From positions 1-38,677 of the forward strand of contig CALECM010000122.1 in NCBI GenBank assembly GCA_937949745.1: DNA of 38,677 bases, in the 5' to 3' direction. Below, one piece after another: positions 25,013 to 34,543 of the stretch. The notes beneath the pieces were generated by a model that saw only the letters and a list, made by a program, of their open reading frames with translations, was not told the origin of the DNA and searched no databases. The first letter of the stretch is position 1, and every line of letters begins with the position of its first letter. The position numbers and the translations under genes are program-made. Source of the stretch: an uncultured Bacteroidales bacterium. GTDB taxonomy: Bacteria > Bacteroidota > Bacteroidia > Bacteroidales > WCHB1-69.

Positions 25013-28000
25013 ATGAGTCAAAATTCATCAATTAAAGTTATGGCTTTTATGGTATGGGCAATATGCTGCCTTATTTTATTACCACAAGCCGAAGCACAGG
25101 AAGTATGGAACGGTTCCGTCGATACCGAATGGTACAACGAAGAAGAGGATACTTTCGAATTGTATAATGCCGGACAACTCGCGGGTTTAGCCGTATTGGT
25201 CAACCAGGGGGAAACTTTTAGCGGTAAGACCATTAACCTGATGGACGACATTAAACTCAATGAAGACGGGAGCACCGACAATAACTGGATATCTGTCGGG
25301 GGAAATGCGAACGCAGGTACGGTGCAGGATCCCAATTCGATTTTTTTCCAGGGAAGGTTTAACGGCAATCATCACAGGATCTGGAACCTGTATTGTGAGA
25401 AGACCAATTATTACCAGGCCGGTTTATTCGGTGCTGTTAAAGGTGACGGGACAACGATCGAAAACCTGGCGCTGATTAACCCGGTCGTGATCGCCAAGGG
25501 AATGGCAGGCGCTTTGATCGGTTATGTGGATATAGGTAATGTCACCATTAACAATTGTATGGTTGTGGATGCGGATATCAGGATCGGGAAAAGAAGTGAA
25601 AATAACTATGCGGGCGCCCTGATCGGCTCTACACAACGTAATACCTCCAATACTTATGTTGATAACTGCGGATTGACAGGAAAAATCGCCGGGAATCAGT
25701 GTGGCGGTATGGCAGGACACGGGAATGGGATTATTGCGGTTAACTGCTATTTTCTGGGCGAGATTGATACGGACGGGGCCAGCCGCCCAGGAATGAAAGG
25801 CGGACTTACGGCTGACGGCGGCGAAAGTTTCACCAATTGCTATTCGACAATTTCGGCACCTGTACAAGGGAATGCGGGTATCCTCAAAACATGGGAAGAT
25901 ATTCGGTCAGAAGAGTTTGTAAATATGCTCGGGAGCAATATTTTTAGTTATAATCCCTGTATTTCCGGAAATGGGGCTCCGGTATTATCATGGCTTAAAT
26001 TGTGCGTGCCTTACACGGGAAGAACGAGTATTTGTAACGGACAAACTACCGATATCACGGTTTCCGGGTTTGATCAATATATCTGGAATAATGGTAGTAC
26101 AAGTGCTAATTTGCGAGAAACTCCTGCCCAGACCACCGTTTATACCGTTACCGCAAGCATCGCGGACGGAATATCCGTGATAGAGGACATTACCGTCGAT
26201 GTTAGTCCTTTATCGGTTACGACCATATCGGTTTTACCATCTTATGACGACAGTATACACGCCAGGATAATTCCGGATATCTCGGAACAACCCTGTATGA
26301 ATACTTCTCCGATAACTTTCAAAATAGTTCCGGACACGGGTTTTTATGTATCCGGAATCCTGGCCAATGGTGTTGAAATTGAGAATATAGATGGAGCCTA
26401 CCGGGATACGATTCCTTTCATTTTCGATCCGGAAGGTACGGTTTGGGATCTTGTAGTTTCTATGGATAACCGGTTCTATATCACTACAGAGTTATTTGTG
26501 GAAGAAGAAAATGTTTTGACGGAAATAAGAAATAACAGTTCTCTTGTCGAGCCTTGGGGAAATAATGGTATTGTTGCGGTACAATATAATACAGATACCA
26601 TATATCAAATTAAATCCTCCCAACGGTACGAACTGGTAGAAGTGATATTGAACGGTTCCTCCCTGGGTACTCCCGGCAATATCATATTCCAGAATGTGCG
26701 GGCCAATCAACAGGTGAAGGTGATATACCGAGACATCTGTTTCCAGGATACGTTTCCATATAAACAAGGTTTTGCAGATATGTCGAATGGAACTTTCCCG
26801 GAATGCTGGTGGAAAATCAATACGAAAGCAACTCCCGACAATTACCCGTCTGTCAGCTCATCGCAGGCATACACTACTCCCAATTCTTTATACTTTAATT
26901 CCGTTTCACCACTGGAATATACAATGGCCATAACTCCGCGTCTGGATACGAACCTGTCGGCACTTTACACCAGCTACGCTTTACGGGTGTCGGGTTCCAC
27001 TAATGCTGTAATGCAGGTGGGATTAATCTCGGATCCTTTCGACGGGGAAACCTTTATCCCTTTCCAAACGATAAATTTCAACGATAAAAATCCCAATACC
27101 TGGTATGAATTTACGACCGACTTTACCGGTTATAACGGGGACGCACACTATATTGCCTTCAAATGCGTGAAAGGTTACTTTTACCTGGATGATGTCCTTA
27201 TTGATATACTTCCCGAATGTTTTCCCGTAATGCATTTGGCGGTTGAGGAAAAAAGCGCTTCTTCCGTTAAGATCTCCTGGGGAACAAATCGGGAAATGCC
27301 GGATAACGGTTACGAATTATCATGGCAAAAAGAAGGAGATGAAAACTGGAATAGCGAAACAGTTCATGGTTATCACCATATACTAAAAAATCTGGAAGAC
27401 AGTACAACCTATCAGGTAAAAGTATCCGCTGATTGCGGTTCCGGAACAAGCGAGGTACGGACCATCACATTTACTACGGAACCATGTACGTATAATGGCC
27501 CGGAGATAAATCCGGAGAATCCGGAAAACCCAACGGGACGGTTGCCTGTAGCGGGTAACTATTCTTATACACAACAGATATACCTGGCCGGGGAATTGGA
27601 GAGCACGGCTTATGATATTGAGTATATCGGTTTCCGGTATATCGGTACATCCGGGATTAATCATAACATCGAAATATTCCTGGGACATACAACTGAAACG
27701 ATTTTTGACGACGACAATAATTTTATACCTTTTAATACTTTAAAAAGAGTGTATACCGGAATGCAGTCTTTTGACAATACCGGAAAAGATAATTGGGTTT
27801 GGATAAAATTGGATTCCGTATTTACTTATAACGGTACTTCAAACCTTGTACTGGCTTTCAATGATTTACAAGGAAGATCATATAATACGTCATCCGTGAG
27901 ATTCGCCAACCATAACACCGACGGTGAAAGAAGTGTCTATTTTTATGGATGGGATAATGCTATTGATAAAACTAATCCATATAGTCATGACGACGTAACC

Positions 28001-30841
28001 GGCGCATTTTTAAATGCCAGGAATAATATCCGTTTCAGGTTTTGCGGGAGCAGGGATTGTATGCCTGTAACTCATATCGATTTTCAAAATATCACGGCAG
28101 ACGGAGCCACCGTTTATTGGGAGCAGGAAGGACTGGCAACCGCGTATAATATGGAATATAAAAAAGAAGGTGATGCCGGCTGGACTTTAGTGGAAGAAAC
28201 CATTCATGATCACCGGTATATTTTTACCGGACTTGATCCTGATATGGTATACCATATTCGTATTAAACCGGTTTGTGATGAAAGTGCCTTGCTAGAGTGG
28301 GGAACAGCTTCTTTCAGGACGGGTTGCGGTATGATTACGAGCATTCCATACACGGAAGATTTCACTTCTTATCCAGGCGCGTTATTTCCTGCTTGTTGGC
28401 ATTCTCTCGCAGAACCGTCTTTTAATGAGCCTTATATTCAGGAAGATAAGACAATGAATTTCTCTCTTTTAGATACCGGAGGATATGCGATGGCTATTCT
28501 GCCAGAAATGAGTAATACAATTTTAATGGAAGATCTTCAGGTAAATATATGGGCCAGGTCACAGAATTTGCGTGAAGGCTATTTTATTTTCGGCATTATA
28601 GATCAACCTTCCGAAGAAGGAATATTCATACCATTGGATACACTTAGACCCTCACCCGATTGGGGATTTGAAGAAATGAATATTACTCTTTTCGAATATC
28701 CTATGATCGATTATTTGGGACGATACCTTGCCTTTAGGTGGGAAAATGGTCTCTATTCTCCATTATTGAATAAAATTGAAATAGTAGAAAGGGAAAGATG
28801 CGCGCGGCCTGAAAACTTTACCGTAACCGGAGTGGGAAGTGATACCGCGCAAATTCAATGGAATGAGACGGGAACTGCTACCCAGTGGATCGTAGAATAT
28901 GATTTCGCCGGATTTATCCCGGGTTCGGGAAGCCATAAGCAAATGGTCGATGAACAGACGACGGTCTTAAGGGATCTTGAACCGAACCGTCATTATGAAG
29001 TTTATGTAAGTGCTTATTGTAGCGAAGGAGATACGAGCCAGTGGAGATTAAATGATTTTACGACCAAATGCGGTATGATTCCGAATGATGCACTTCCTCA
29101 CACAGAACCTTTTGAAACATACGGAAGTGGCGTGCAATCTAATTACCCTGATTGCTGGACCAGATTTTCCTCTTACGGATTAAACCCATATATTGTTCCG
29201 GAAGGGATTACGGATAACAACGTGCTGCAATTCAATGCGTCCAGTGGAGATAAGACTTATGGGATAATGCCCTCTTTCGCGACCTCCGTTGACAGCCTTC
29301 AACTTAATTTTAAATATCGATTGCGAACCGTTTCCGTTCCTTTGGTGATAGGCATCATGACCCATAATGAGGATATTTCCACTTTTGAACCGGTTGATAC
29401 GATTTATAATACGACCAGCGATTGGGAAGAAAAAGAAATTCCTCTGATCAATTACCGGGGAGATGGAAAGTTTATTGCATTTTTATTGGAAACGGCCAGT
29501 ACCGTATGGATTGACGATATAGTAGTCAGCCGCTATGTCTCCTGTCCTCCACCGGCAAATCTTGTAAGTACCGGCGTAACGGATACTTCCCTTTCCGTAA
29601 CATGGACTGCAGGCCGTTCGGAATCCGATTGGGAAATTGAAATCGGAGTAACCGGGTTTGATTTGGGTAACGGGAGACGAATAAGTACCAATACCAATTC
29701 TTATATTGTTCAGGGTTTGGATCCTTCAACCGATTATGATTTGTATTACCGTGCGGTATGTTCGCAGGAAGATAGTAGTATATGGGCCGGCCCCGTAACT
29801 TTATTCACCGTATGTTCGCCTGTAAATATACCTTATAATGAGAATTTCGACGGCCGCGACGCTTCGGCGGGATTACCCGGATGCTGGATGGCTTTTGCTT
29901 CGGAAGAAAATGCACTGCCGTTCATTTCGGGTGCACCGGAAGAATCTTTTCCTTCAGCACCTAACGGACTGGTACTTACCGGAACGGAAAACGGATATAG
30001 TATGGTTGTATTACCGGGACTTGATCCGGTTTATCCGACGGATACTTTGAAATTGTCTTTTGAACTTAAGACGGCACAACTTAACAATGGCTACCTGATT
30101 ATTGGACTTCTCAACGATCCTAATAATATAGAGTCATTCATTGCTTTAGATACTGCAAATATGGAGTTTGTCAATCAATGGGATTCTTTGGAGATCAATT
30201 TCACAGATTATCAACAACTGAACGGACAATTTATCAGTATCAAATATATGGGAGGTGCCGGGAACTCGTATTTTATAGATAATGTTTCAATAGGGTTTGT
30301 TGAATCGGTTTGTATGACTCCGCATTCTCTCATTATAGCTCATGATTCGCAGGAGGAAATAACGGTTTCATGGAGTGCCGGTGCAGAAGAAACGAAATGG
30401 CTTTTCGAATATAAAATAGCGGATTCACCATTAGAATATACGGCTGAAGTATGTACGGTAACTTATAAACAAATTACAGGATTAAATCCCGAAACCGCAT
30501 ACGATATCCGTATCAGTGCTATTTGCAGTCCGGATCTGTCCAGTGATTATCTCGATACGGTTATCACGACTTCAACTATAGGAATAACGGATCCTGAGTG
30601 GAATAAAAAAATATCAGTCTACCCTAATCCGGCGGAAAATATTCTGCATGTCGATCTTAACGGATTAGAGCATGCCTTTGAAAAATGGGTGATTTCTAAT
30701 ACGCTGGGACAGGAAATAAAAAGCAACACCATTACCGGATCTTATTTCCAGCTTAATATCTCTTCGCTTGTTCCGGGCCTCTATTTTATCCGGTTGGAAG
30801 GAAATGAAGGGATTCTTACCCGTAAGTTCATTAAACAATAA
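25013..30841 (+). CDS. Giant secreted multidomain protein (FN3, anchor-J/MAM-like) with type IX sorting domain
   Basis: 1942 residues. Signal peptide 1-28 (LLPQAEA-Q). Residues about 30-320 have GLUG-like beta-helix repeats (QLAGLAVLVNQG; MVVDADIRIG; MAGHGNGIIAVNCYFLGEI). About 330-395 is a bacterial Ig/PKD-like segment with SFDQYIWNNGSTS style. Then four choice-of-anchor-J/MAM-type lectin-like modules starting near 575, 1111, 1363 and 1605, each with a F-x..P-x-CW start such as LFPACWHSL or GLPGCWMAF. These alternate with FN3 modules near 736, 1025, 1263, 1510 and 1766. The end (from about 1867, ISVYPNPAENILHV...GLYFIRLEG..TRKFIKQ) is a T9SS type A sorting domain, so the protein is exported through type IX secretion and probably cell-surface attached. 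Binding target unknown; adhesin or carbohydrate-binding roles are inference. Confidence 0.92.
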   Translation: MSQNSSIKVMAFMVWAICCLILLPQAEAQEVWNGSVDTEWYNEEEDTFELYNAGQLAGLAVLVNQGETFSGKTINLMDDIKLNEDGSTDNNWISVGGNANAGTVQDPNSIFFQGRFNGNHHRIWNLYCEKTNYYQAGLFGAVKGDGTTIENLALINPVVIAKGMAGALIGYVDIGNVTINNCMVVDADIRIGKRSENNYAGALIGSTQRNTSNTYVDNCGLTGKIAGNQCGGMAGHGNGIIAVNCYFLGEIDTDGASRPGMKGGLTADGGESFTNCYSTISAPVQGNAGILKTWEDIRSEEFVNMLGSNIFSYNPCISGNGAPVLSWLKLCVPYTGRTSICNGQTTDITVSGFDQYIWNNGSTSANLRETPAQTTVYTVTASIADGISVIEDITVDVSPLSVTTISVLPSYDDSIHARIIPDISEQPCMNTSPITFKIVPDTGFYVSGILANGVEIENIDGAYRDTIPFIFDPEGTVWDLVVSMDNRFYITTELFVEEENVLTEIRNNSSLVEPWGNNGIVAVQYNTDTIYQIKSSQRYELVEVILNGSSLGTPGNIIFQNVRANQQVKVIYRDICFQDTFPYKQGFADMSNGTFPECWWKINTKATPDNYPSVSSSQAYTTPNSLYFNSVSPLEYTMAITPRLDTNLSALYTSYALRVSGSTNAVMQVGLISDPFDGETFIPFQTINFNDKNPNTWYEFTTDFTGYNGDAHYIAFKCVKGYFYLDDVLIDILPECFPVMHLAVEEKSASSVKISWGTNREMPDNGYELSWQKEGDENWNSETVHGYHHILKNLEDSTTYQVKVSADCGSGTSEVRTITFTTEPCTYNGPEINPENPENPTGRLPVAGNYSYTQQIYLAGELESTAYDIEYIGFRYIGTSGINHNIEIFLGHTTETIFDDDNNFIPFNTLKRVYTGMQSFDNTGKDNWVWIKLDSVFTYNGTSNLVLAFNDLQGRSYNTSSVRFANHNTDGERSVYFYGWDNAIDKTNPYSHDDVTGAFLNARNNIRFRFCGSRDCMPVTHIDFQNITADGATVYWEQEGLATAYNMEYKKEGDAGWTLVEETIHDHRYIFTGLDPDMVYHIRIKPVCDESALLEWGTASFRTGCGMITSIPYTEDFTSYPGALFPACWHSLAEPSFNEPYIQEDKTMNFSLLDTGGYAMAILPEMSNTILMEDLQVNIWARSQNLREGYFIFGIIDQPSEEGIFIPLDTLRPSPDWGFEEMNITLFEYPMIDYLGRYLAFRWENGLYSPLLNKIEIVERERCARPENFTVTGVGSDTAQIQWNETGTATQWIVEYDFAGFIPGSGSHKQMVDEQTTVLRDLEPNRHYEVYVSAYCSEGDTSQWRLNDFTTKCGMIPNDALPHTEPFETYGSGVQSNYPDCWTRFSSYGLNPYIVPEGITDNNVLQFNASSGDKTYGIMPSFATSVDSLQLNFKYRLRTVSVPLVIGIMTHNEDISTFEPVDTIYNTTSDWEEKEIPLINYRGDGKFIAFLLETASTVWIDDIVVSRYVSCPPPANLVSTGVTDTSLSVTWTAGRSESDWEIEIGVTGFDLGNGRRISTNTNSYIVQGLDPSTDYDLYYRAVCSQEDSSIWAGPVTLFTVCSPVNIPYNENFDGRDASAGLPGCWMAFASEENALPFISGAPEESFPSAPNGLVLTGTENGYSMVVLPGLDPVYPTDTLKLSFELKTAQLNNGYLIIGLLNDPNNIESFIALDTANMEFVNQWDSLEINFTDYQQLNGQFISIKYMGGAGNSYFIDNVSIGFVESVCMTPHSLIIAHDSQEEITVSWSAGAEETKWLFEYKIADSPLEYTAEVCTVTYKQITGLNPETAYDIRISAICSPDLSSDYLDTVITTSTIGITDPEWNKKISVYPNPAENILHVDLNGLEHAFEKWVISNTLGQEIKSNTITGSYFQLNISSLVPGLYFIRLEGNEGILTRKFIKQ

Positions 30842-30860
30842 CATAAAGAAAAGATAACTC

Positions 30861-30885
30861 AACGGCCGGAAACGGCCGTTTTTTT
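30861..30885 (+). terminator. Intrinsic terminator of the giant secreted protein gene
   Basis: AACGGCCG (30861-30868), GAAA tetraloop, CGGCCGTT (30873-30880), then T-run. 8-bp perfect GC-rich stem. Confidence 0.93.
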
Positions 30886-30893
30886 GTATAAAA

Positions 30894-30921
30894 AATAACG
30901 GTAGCAATTGCTACCGTTATT
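30894..30921. repeat. Perfect 28-bp palindrome
   Basis: Arms AATAACGGTAGCAA and TTGCTACCGTTATT with no spacer. It lies 8 bp after the terminator T-run and 284 bp before the exporter start. It may fold as a second terminator (minus-strand reading gives a T-rich tail) or serve as an operator for a dimeric regulator. Confidence 0.85.
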
Positions 30922-31204
30922 CAAACCATTAACCTTTTTTTGATTCGTGAAAGAAGCCACTTTCACTTTGTTGTAATAATTAATACGCTTTCTCCTGAAA
31001 AATGTTACATAAAAATTTCACAACTACTTTATAGACGCACTTCCTTGGGATTTGTTCCCTCAAAATAAAAATATTTTTTCCCAAATCAAAAAAAGGGAAT
31101 AAGCTAAGTTCTATAAAAGAGATTTCAATCCGTATTATTTCCGTTTTATACCTGATTTCTTCCGTTTTGATAATTATTTAATTAATCAATGTCTGAACAA
31201 ATTA

Positions 31205-31212
31205 TACTTTTG
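31205..31212 (+). promoter_or_regulatory. -7 box for the MacAB-TolC-like operon
   Basis: TACTTTTG, an exact TAnnTTTG match, 43 bp upstream of the outer-membrane factor start. No -33 TTG at normal spacing, which could mean activator dependence. Confidence 0.5.
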
Positions 31213-31255
31213 TCGTGTCAATGTAAATCTATAATATAAACTTAGTTTATTATTT

Positions 31256-32551
31256 ATGAGGAAAATAATCATACTGGCAGTGAGCCTGATCATATCCCTT
31301 CCGGTTTTTGCACAGGAATCCCGGACTTACCAATTTACATTGGAAGAGTGTTTGGAATATGCCCTGCAAAACAGTTACGGAAGACAATCCATTAAATTAT
31401 CGGAAGATTTAAATGAAGAAACCTATAAGTTATCCAAGCAATTGCGTCTCCCCAGCCTGAGCGCTTCCCTCAGCGAAAGTTTCAGCCATCATCATGGCGA
31501 ATCCGGAGCATGGGGAGGTAACTATGGTTTAAGTACGAGTATAACTTTATTCCAGGGATTGAATATCCACAATACCATTAAGCAAAATAAACTGATCAGC
31601 GAACAGTCCAAATACAGGACCACGCAATATGATAATGAACTTAAAATCCAGATACTTCAATCTTTTTTGAGTGTATTGGGAAATGAAGAATTATTAAGAT
31701 TGCAGCAACAGTTATTGGTAGCCACGGAAGAACAGCTAAAACAGGGAGAAGAACAACTGAGGGCAGGACAGATACTGGAGAGCGATTTCTTGCTTTTACA
31801 GGCACAGTACGCTACGGAAAAAGATAATATAGTGGATAGCGAGATCAGTATTGAGAATAGTATTCTGGCGCTTAAAAATCTGCTTTCCATGGATCCGGGA
31901 AGTACCCTGGAGATTGTCTATCCGGATACTTCCGTTATAAATCTGCTATTGGCTCTTCCGTCCCGGGAGGAAGTATTGACAAAAGCATTCGCGACGATGC
32001 CCGATTTGCAGATAAGCCTTTATGAGATCGATATCGCAAACCTGAATGTGGATCTCGCTAAATCCGCCTACTATCCTAATATAGGTCTCTCAGGAGGAAT
32101 TGCCACAGGACACGTGGTTAATTATAAAGATTTCGGAAGGCAACTGGCTGACCAGTTTAATCAACAGGTAAGCCTCTCTATTAATATTCCTATATATAAC
32201 AGGGGACAGACAAAAACCAGAGTCATGCAAAACCGGATATTACTTCAACAAGCTGAATTAGACCGGTTGAATACGGAATTGAATATCCGGCAGGTGGTGA
32301 TACAGGAATACCAGAACGTGGTCAGTGCCAATAGCAAATACCAGGCCGCCAACGTGAAACAAAATGCCTATTACAAAACATTCGAAGCTTACCGGGCCCG
32401 GTTCAACCTGGGAGACGTGACCCCGGTAGATCTTCTGCAACAGCAAAATAACTATATCAGTGCATTAAATGAATATATACAGGGAAAATACAGCTTCTTG
32501 TTAAGAAGAAAAATCCTGGATGTTTATATGGGTGAAGAAATAAAAATGTAA
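31256..32551 (+). CDS. TolC-family outer-membrane factor
   Basis: Outer-membrane channel of a tripartite efflux system. 431 residues. Signal peptide 1-19 (PVFA-Q), then two homologous halves of long alpha-helices with the TolC start pattern TLEECLEYALQNSYG. Second-half signatures are NVDLAKSAYYPNIGLSGG and SLSINIPIYNRGQTKTR (beta-strand pair that enters the membrane), ending RFNLGDVTPVDLLQQQNNY, the typical helix break. First gene of the operon, 11 bp before the adaptor. Confidence 0.92.
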   Translation: MRKIIILAVSLIISLPVFAQESRTYQFTLEECLEYALQNSYGRQSIKLSEDLNEETYKLSKQLRLPSLSASLSESFSHHHGESGAWGGNYGLSTSITLFQGLNIHNTIKQNKLISEQSKYRTTQYDNELKIQILQSFLSVLGNEELLRLQQQLLVATEEQLKQGEEQLRAGQILESDFLLLQAQYATEKDNIVDSEISIENSILALKNLLSMDPGSTLEIVYPDTSVINLLLALPSREEVLTKAFATMPDLQISLYEIDIANLNVDLAKSAYYPNIGLSGGIATGHVVNYKDFGRQLADQFNQQVSLSINIPIYNRGQTKTRVMQNRILLQQAELDRLNTELNIRQVVIQEYQNVVSANSKYQAANVKQNAYYKTFEAYRARFNLGDVTPVDLLQQQNNYISALNEYIQGKYSFLLRRKILDVYMGEEIKM

Positions 32552-32562
32552 AATAGCAATTC

Positions 32563-33753
32563 ATGAAAAAGAGAAGAATTATTATCATTGTGGTCATTGC
32601 TGCGGTTGTGATCGGAATCGTTACCTTTCTGATTGTAAGGGCCGGAAGAAATGAATTACAGTTGAGGACTGCCGTTACCGGCAATGAAGCGGTCGAAATA
32701 ACCGTCACTGCAACAGGATTTATCCAGCCGGTTGAAAAAGTGGATGTGGGTACCCAGGTTTCCGGAGTAATTGAAAAGATCTATGTCGATTATAACTCCC
32801 AGGTAAAGAAAGGGCAGCTTTTGGCAGAACTGGATAAACTGACCCTGAATGAGAAAGTAAACCAGGCACAGGCCAGTTTAGAAAGTTCCCAGAGCGACAT
32901 GGTTTTTGCCCAACAGACTTACGACCGTATTATGCAATTGTACAATGTGAAAGCCGCCACGCAATCTGCATTTGAAGAAGCATCCAACAGACTGGCCCAG
33001 GCACGTACCGCGGTGATCAACGCGCAGGCCAATTTGCATCAGGCCCAGGTAAACCTTGGATATGCCGAAATTTATTCCCCTATTGACGGGGTGGTCTTGA
33101 ACCGGGAGGTGGAACAGGGACAGACGGTAGCCGCGTCCTTCAATACGCCTACTTTATTCACCATCGCCAATGACCTGACCAAAATGCAGGTGGAAGCCGA
33201 TGTGGATGAAGCGGATATCGGAAAAGTAAAACTCGGACAAAAAGTTACCTTCACTGTGGATGCTTATAATGATGAATTTTTCGAAGGAGAAGTGAACCAG
33301 ATCCGCTTACAGCCCACTGTTACCAATAATGTGGTTACCTATACCGTAATTGTGGAAGCCCCGAATCCCCAGGAACGACTTTTTCCCGGTATGACGGCGA
33401 GTATTACGATCATTGCCGAATCCGGGGAAGGTTTGTCGGTTCCGGTAGCAGCTACCCGTTTTTTCCCGTCTCAGGAAGTAATGGAAAAAATGAATCTTAC
33501 TGAGATTCCGCGGGGAAGAAGGGAGCCCGGTAAAAGTACCGTATGGGTAAAACAGGCGGACGGAAATATTGCACCCAGGAATATCGATACCGGATTGAGC
33601 GACGGAGTTAATATCCTGGTCACTTCAGGCTTGAATCCGGGCGAGGAAGTTGTATTGTCGGCCGTTTACGGTAAAGCTTCCAAGAATAATACCCAGCAGG
33701 CTACGGCGAATCCCCTGATGCCGCAACGCCCGGGAGGAGGAGGTCGAAGATAA
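32563..33753 (+). CDS. Periplasmic adaptor (MacA/HlyD family membrane-fusion protein)
   Basis: 396 residues. N-terminal membrane anchor (5-27), then barrel-sandwich hybrid VGTQVSGVIEKIYVDYNSQVKKGQLLAELD (lipoyl-like half 1). A long coiled-coil hairpin (about 95-165, NQAQASLESSQSDMVFAQQTYDRIM) leads to the second lipoyl half YSPIDGVVLNREVEQGQTV. Beta-barrel and membrane-proximal domains follow. The C-terminal tail is low complexity (PQRPGGGGRR). Bridges the inner-membrane ABC permease to the outer-membrane factor encoded just upstream. Confidence 0.92.
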   Translation: MKKRRIIIIVVIAAVVIGIVTFLIVRAGRNELQLRTAVTGNEAVEITVTATGFIQPVEKVDVGTQVSGVIEKIYVDYNSQVKKGQLLAELDKLTLNEKVNQAQASLESSQSDMVFAQQTYDRIMQLYNVKAATQSAFEEASNRLAQARTAVINAQANLHQAQVNLGYAEIYSPIDGVVLNREVEQGQTVAASFNTPTLFTIANDLTKMQVEADVDEADIGKVKLGQKVTFTVDAYNDEFFEGEVNQIRLQPTVTNNVVTYTVIVEAPNPQERLFPGMTASITIIAESGEGLSVPVAATRFFPSQEVMEKMNLTEIPRGRREPGKSTVWVKQADGNIAPRNIDTGLSDGVNILVTSGLNPGEEVVLSAVYGKASKNNTQQATANPLMPQRPGGGGRR

Positions 33754-33785
33754 ATTAAATTCCCTAAACCTTATATATACAAAAT

Positions 33786-34529
33786 ATGAATGATATTATC
33801 AGAGTGGAAAATTTAAGCAGGGTATTTGATGTGGGAAGTGAAAAAGTACATGCCCTGAGAGGAATATCCTTTACAATAAAAGAAGGGGAATTTGTGAGTA
33901 TTATGGGAACCAGCGGAAGCGGGAAATCCACACTGCTCAATATTCTGGGTTGCCTTGACCGGCCTTCCGGCGGCGAATATTACATTGATAATATTGCCGT
34001 AAGCCAAAGGACCAAGGATGAGTTATCCACGATCAGGAACCGTAAAATCGGATTTGTGTTCCAATCCTATAATTTACTTGCCCGTACTACGGCATTGGAT
34101 AATGTGGAATTGCCGTTACTCTATAATAGTGAAATATCCGGCGAAGAAAGACGGGAGCGGGCAGTAAAAGCGTTGGAACAGGTGGGATTGCAAAGCCGTA
34201 TGGATCACATGCCCAACCAGCTTTCGGGTGGACAGCAACAAAGGGTTGCCATTGCGAGGGCATTGGTGAACGATCCTGTGATTTTATTGGCGGATGAGGC
34301 AACCGGAAACCTGGATACCCGTACTTCTTACGAGATCATGAACCTGTTCCAGAAATTGAATGAAAACGGCAAGACCATAGCATTTGTTACCCACGAATCT
34401 GATATCGCCGTATTTACACATCGTACTATTATGCTGAGAGACGGGCATATTGTTAAGGATGAACCTATTCAGCCTCAATCCGCGCAAAAAGCATTGGACG
34501 GTTTGCCGCCACAGGAAGATTATAACTAA
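33786..34529 (+). CDS. ABC transporter ATPase (MacB/LolD type)
   Basis: 247 residues. Walker A GTSGSGKST, Q-loop FVFQSYNLLART, signature LSGGQQQRVAIARAL, Walker B VILLADEATGNLD and H-loop VTHE are all intact. The pattern QSYNLLARTTALDNVELPL is typical of the MacB/LolD/FtsE group, which powers type VII ABC mechanotransmission rather than direct substrate import. The permease is a separate gene 14 bp downstream (E. coli MacB has both fused). Confidence 0.95.
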   Translation: MNDIIRVENLSRVFDVGSEKVHALRGISFTIKEGEFVSIMGTSGSGKSTLLNILGCLDRPSGGEYYIDNIAVSQRTKDELSTIRNRKIGFVFQSYNLLARTTALDNVELPLLYNSEISGEERRERAVKALEQVGLQSRMDHMPNQLSGGQQQRVAIARALVNDPVILLADEATGNLDTRTSYEIMNLFQKLNENGKTIAFVTHESDIAVFTHRTIMLRDGHIVKDEPIQPQSAQKALDGLPPQEDYN

Positions 34530-34543
34530 ATGTCACATTTATA

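Larger units (their letters stand above)
30842..31255. other. 414-bp gene-free region with stacked hairpins
   Basis: No believable ORF. It holds the terminator of the giant gene, a perfect 28-bp palindrome, a GTGAAAG/CTTTCAC hairpin (30947-30966, 6-nt loop) and, near its right end, the -7 box of the exporter operon. The rest is AT-rich. Confidence 0.6.
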
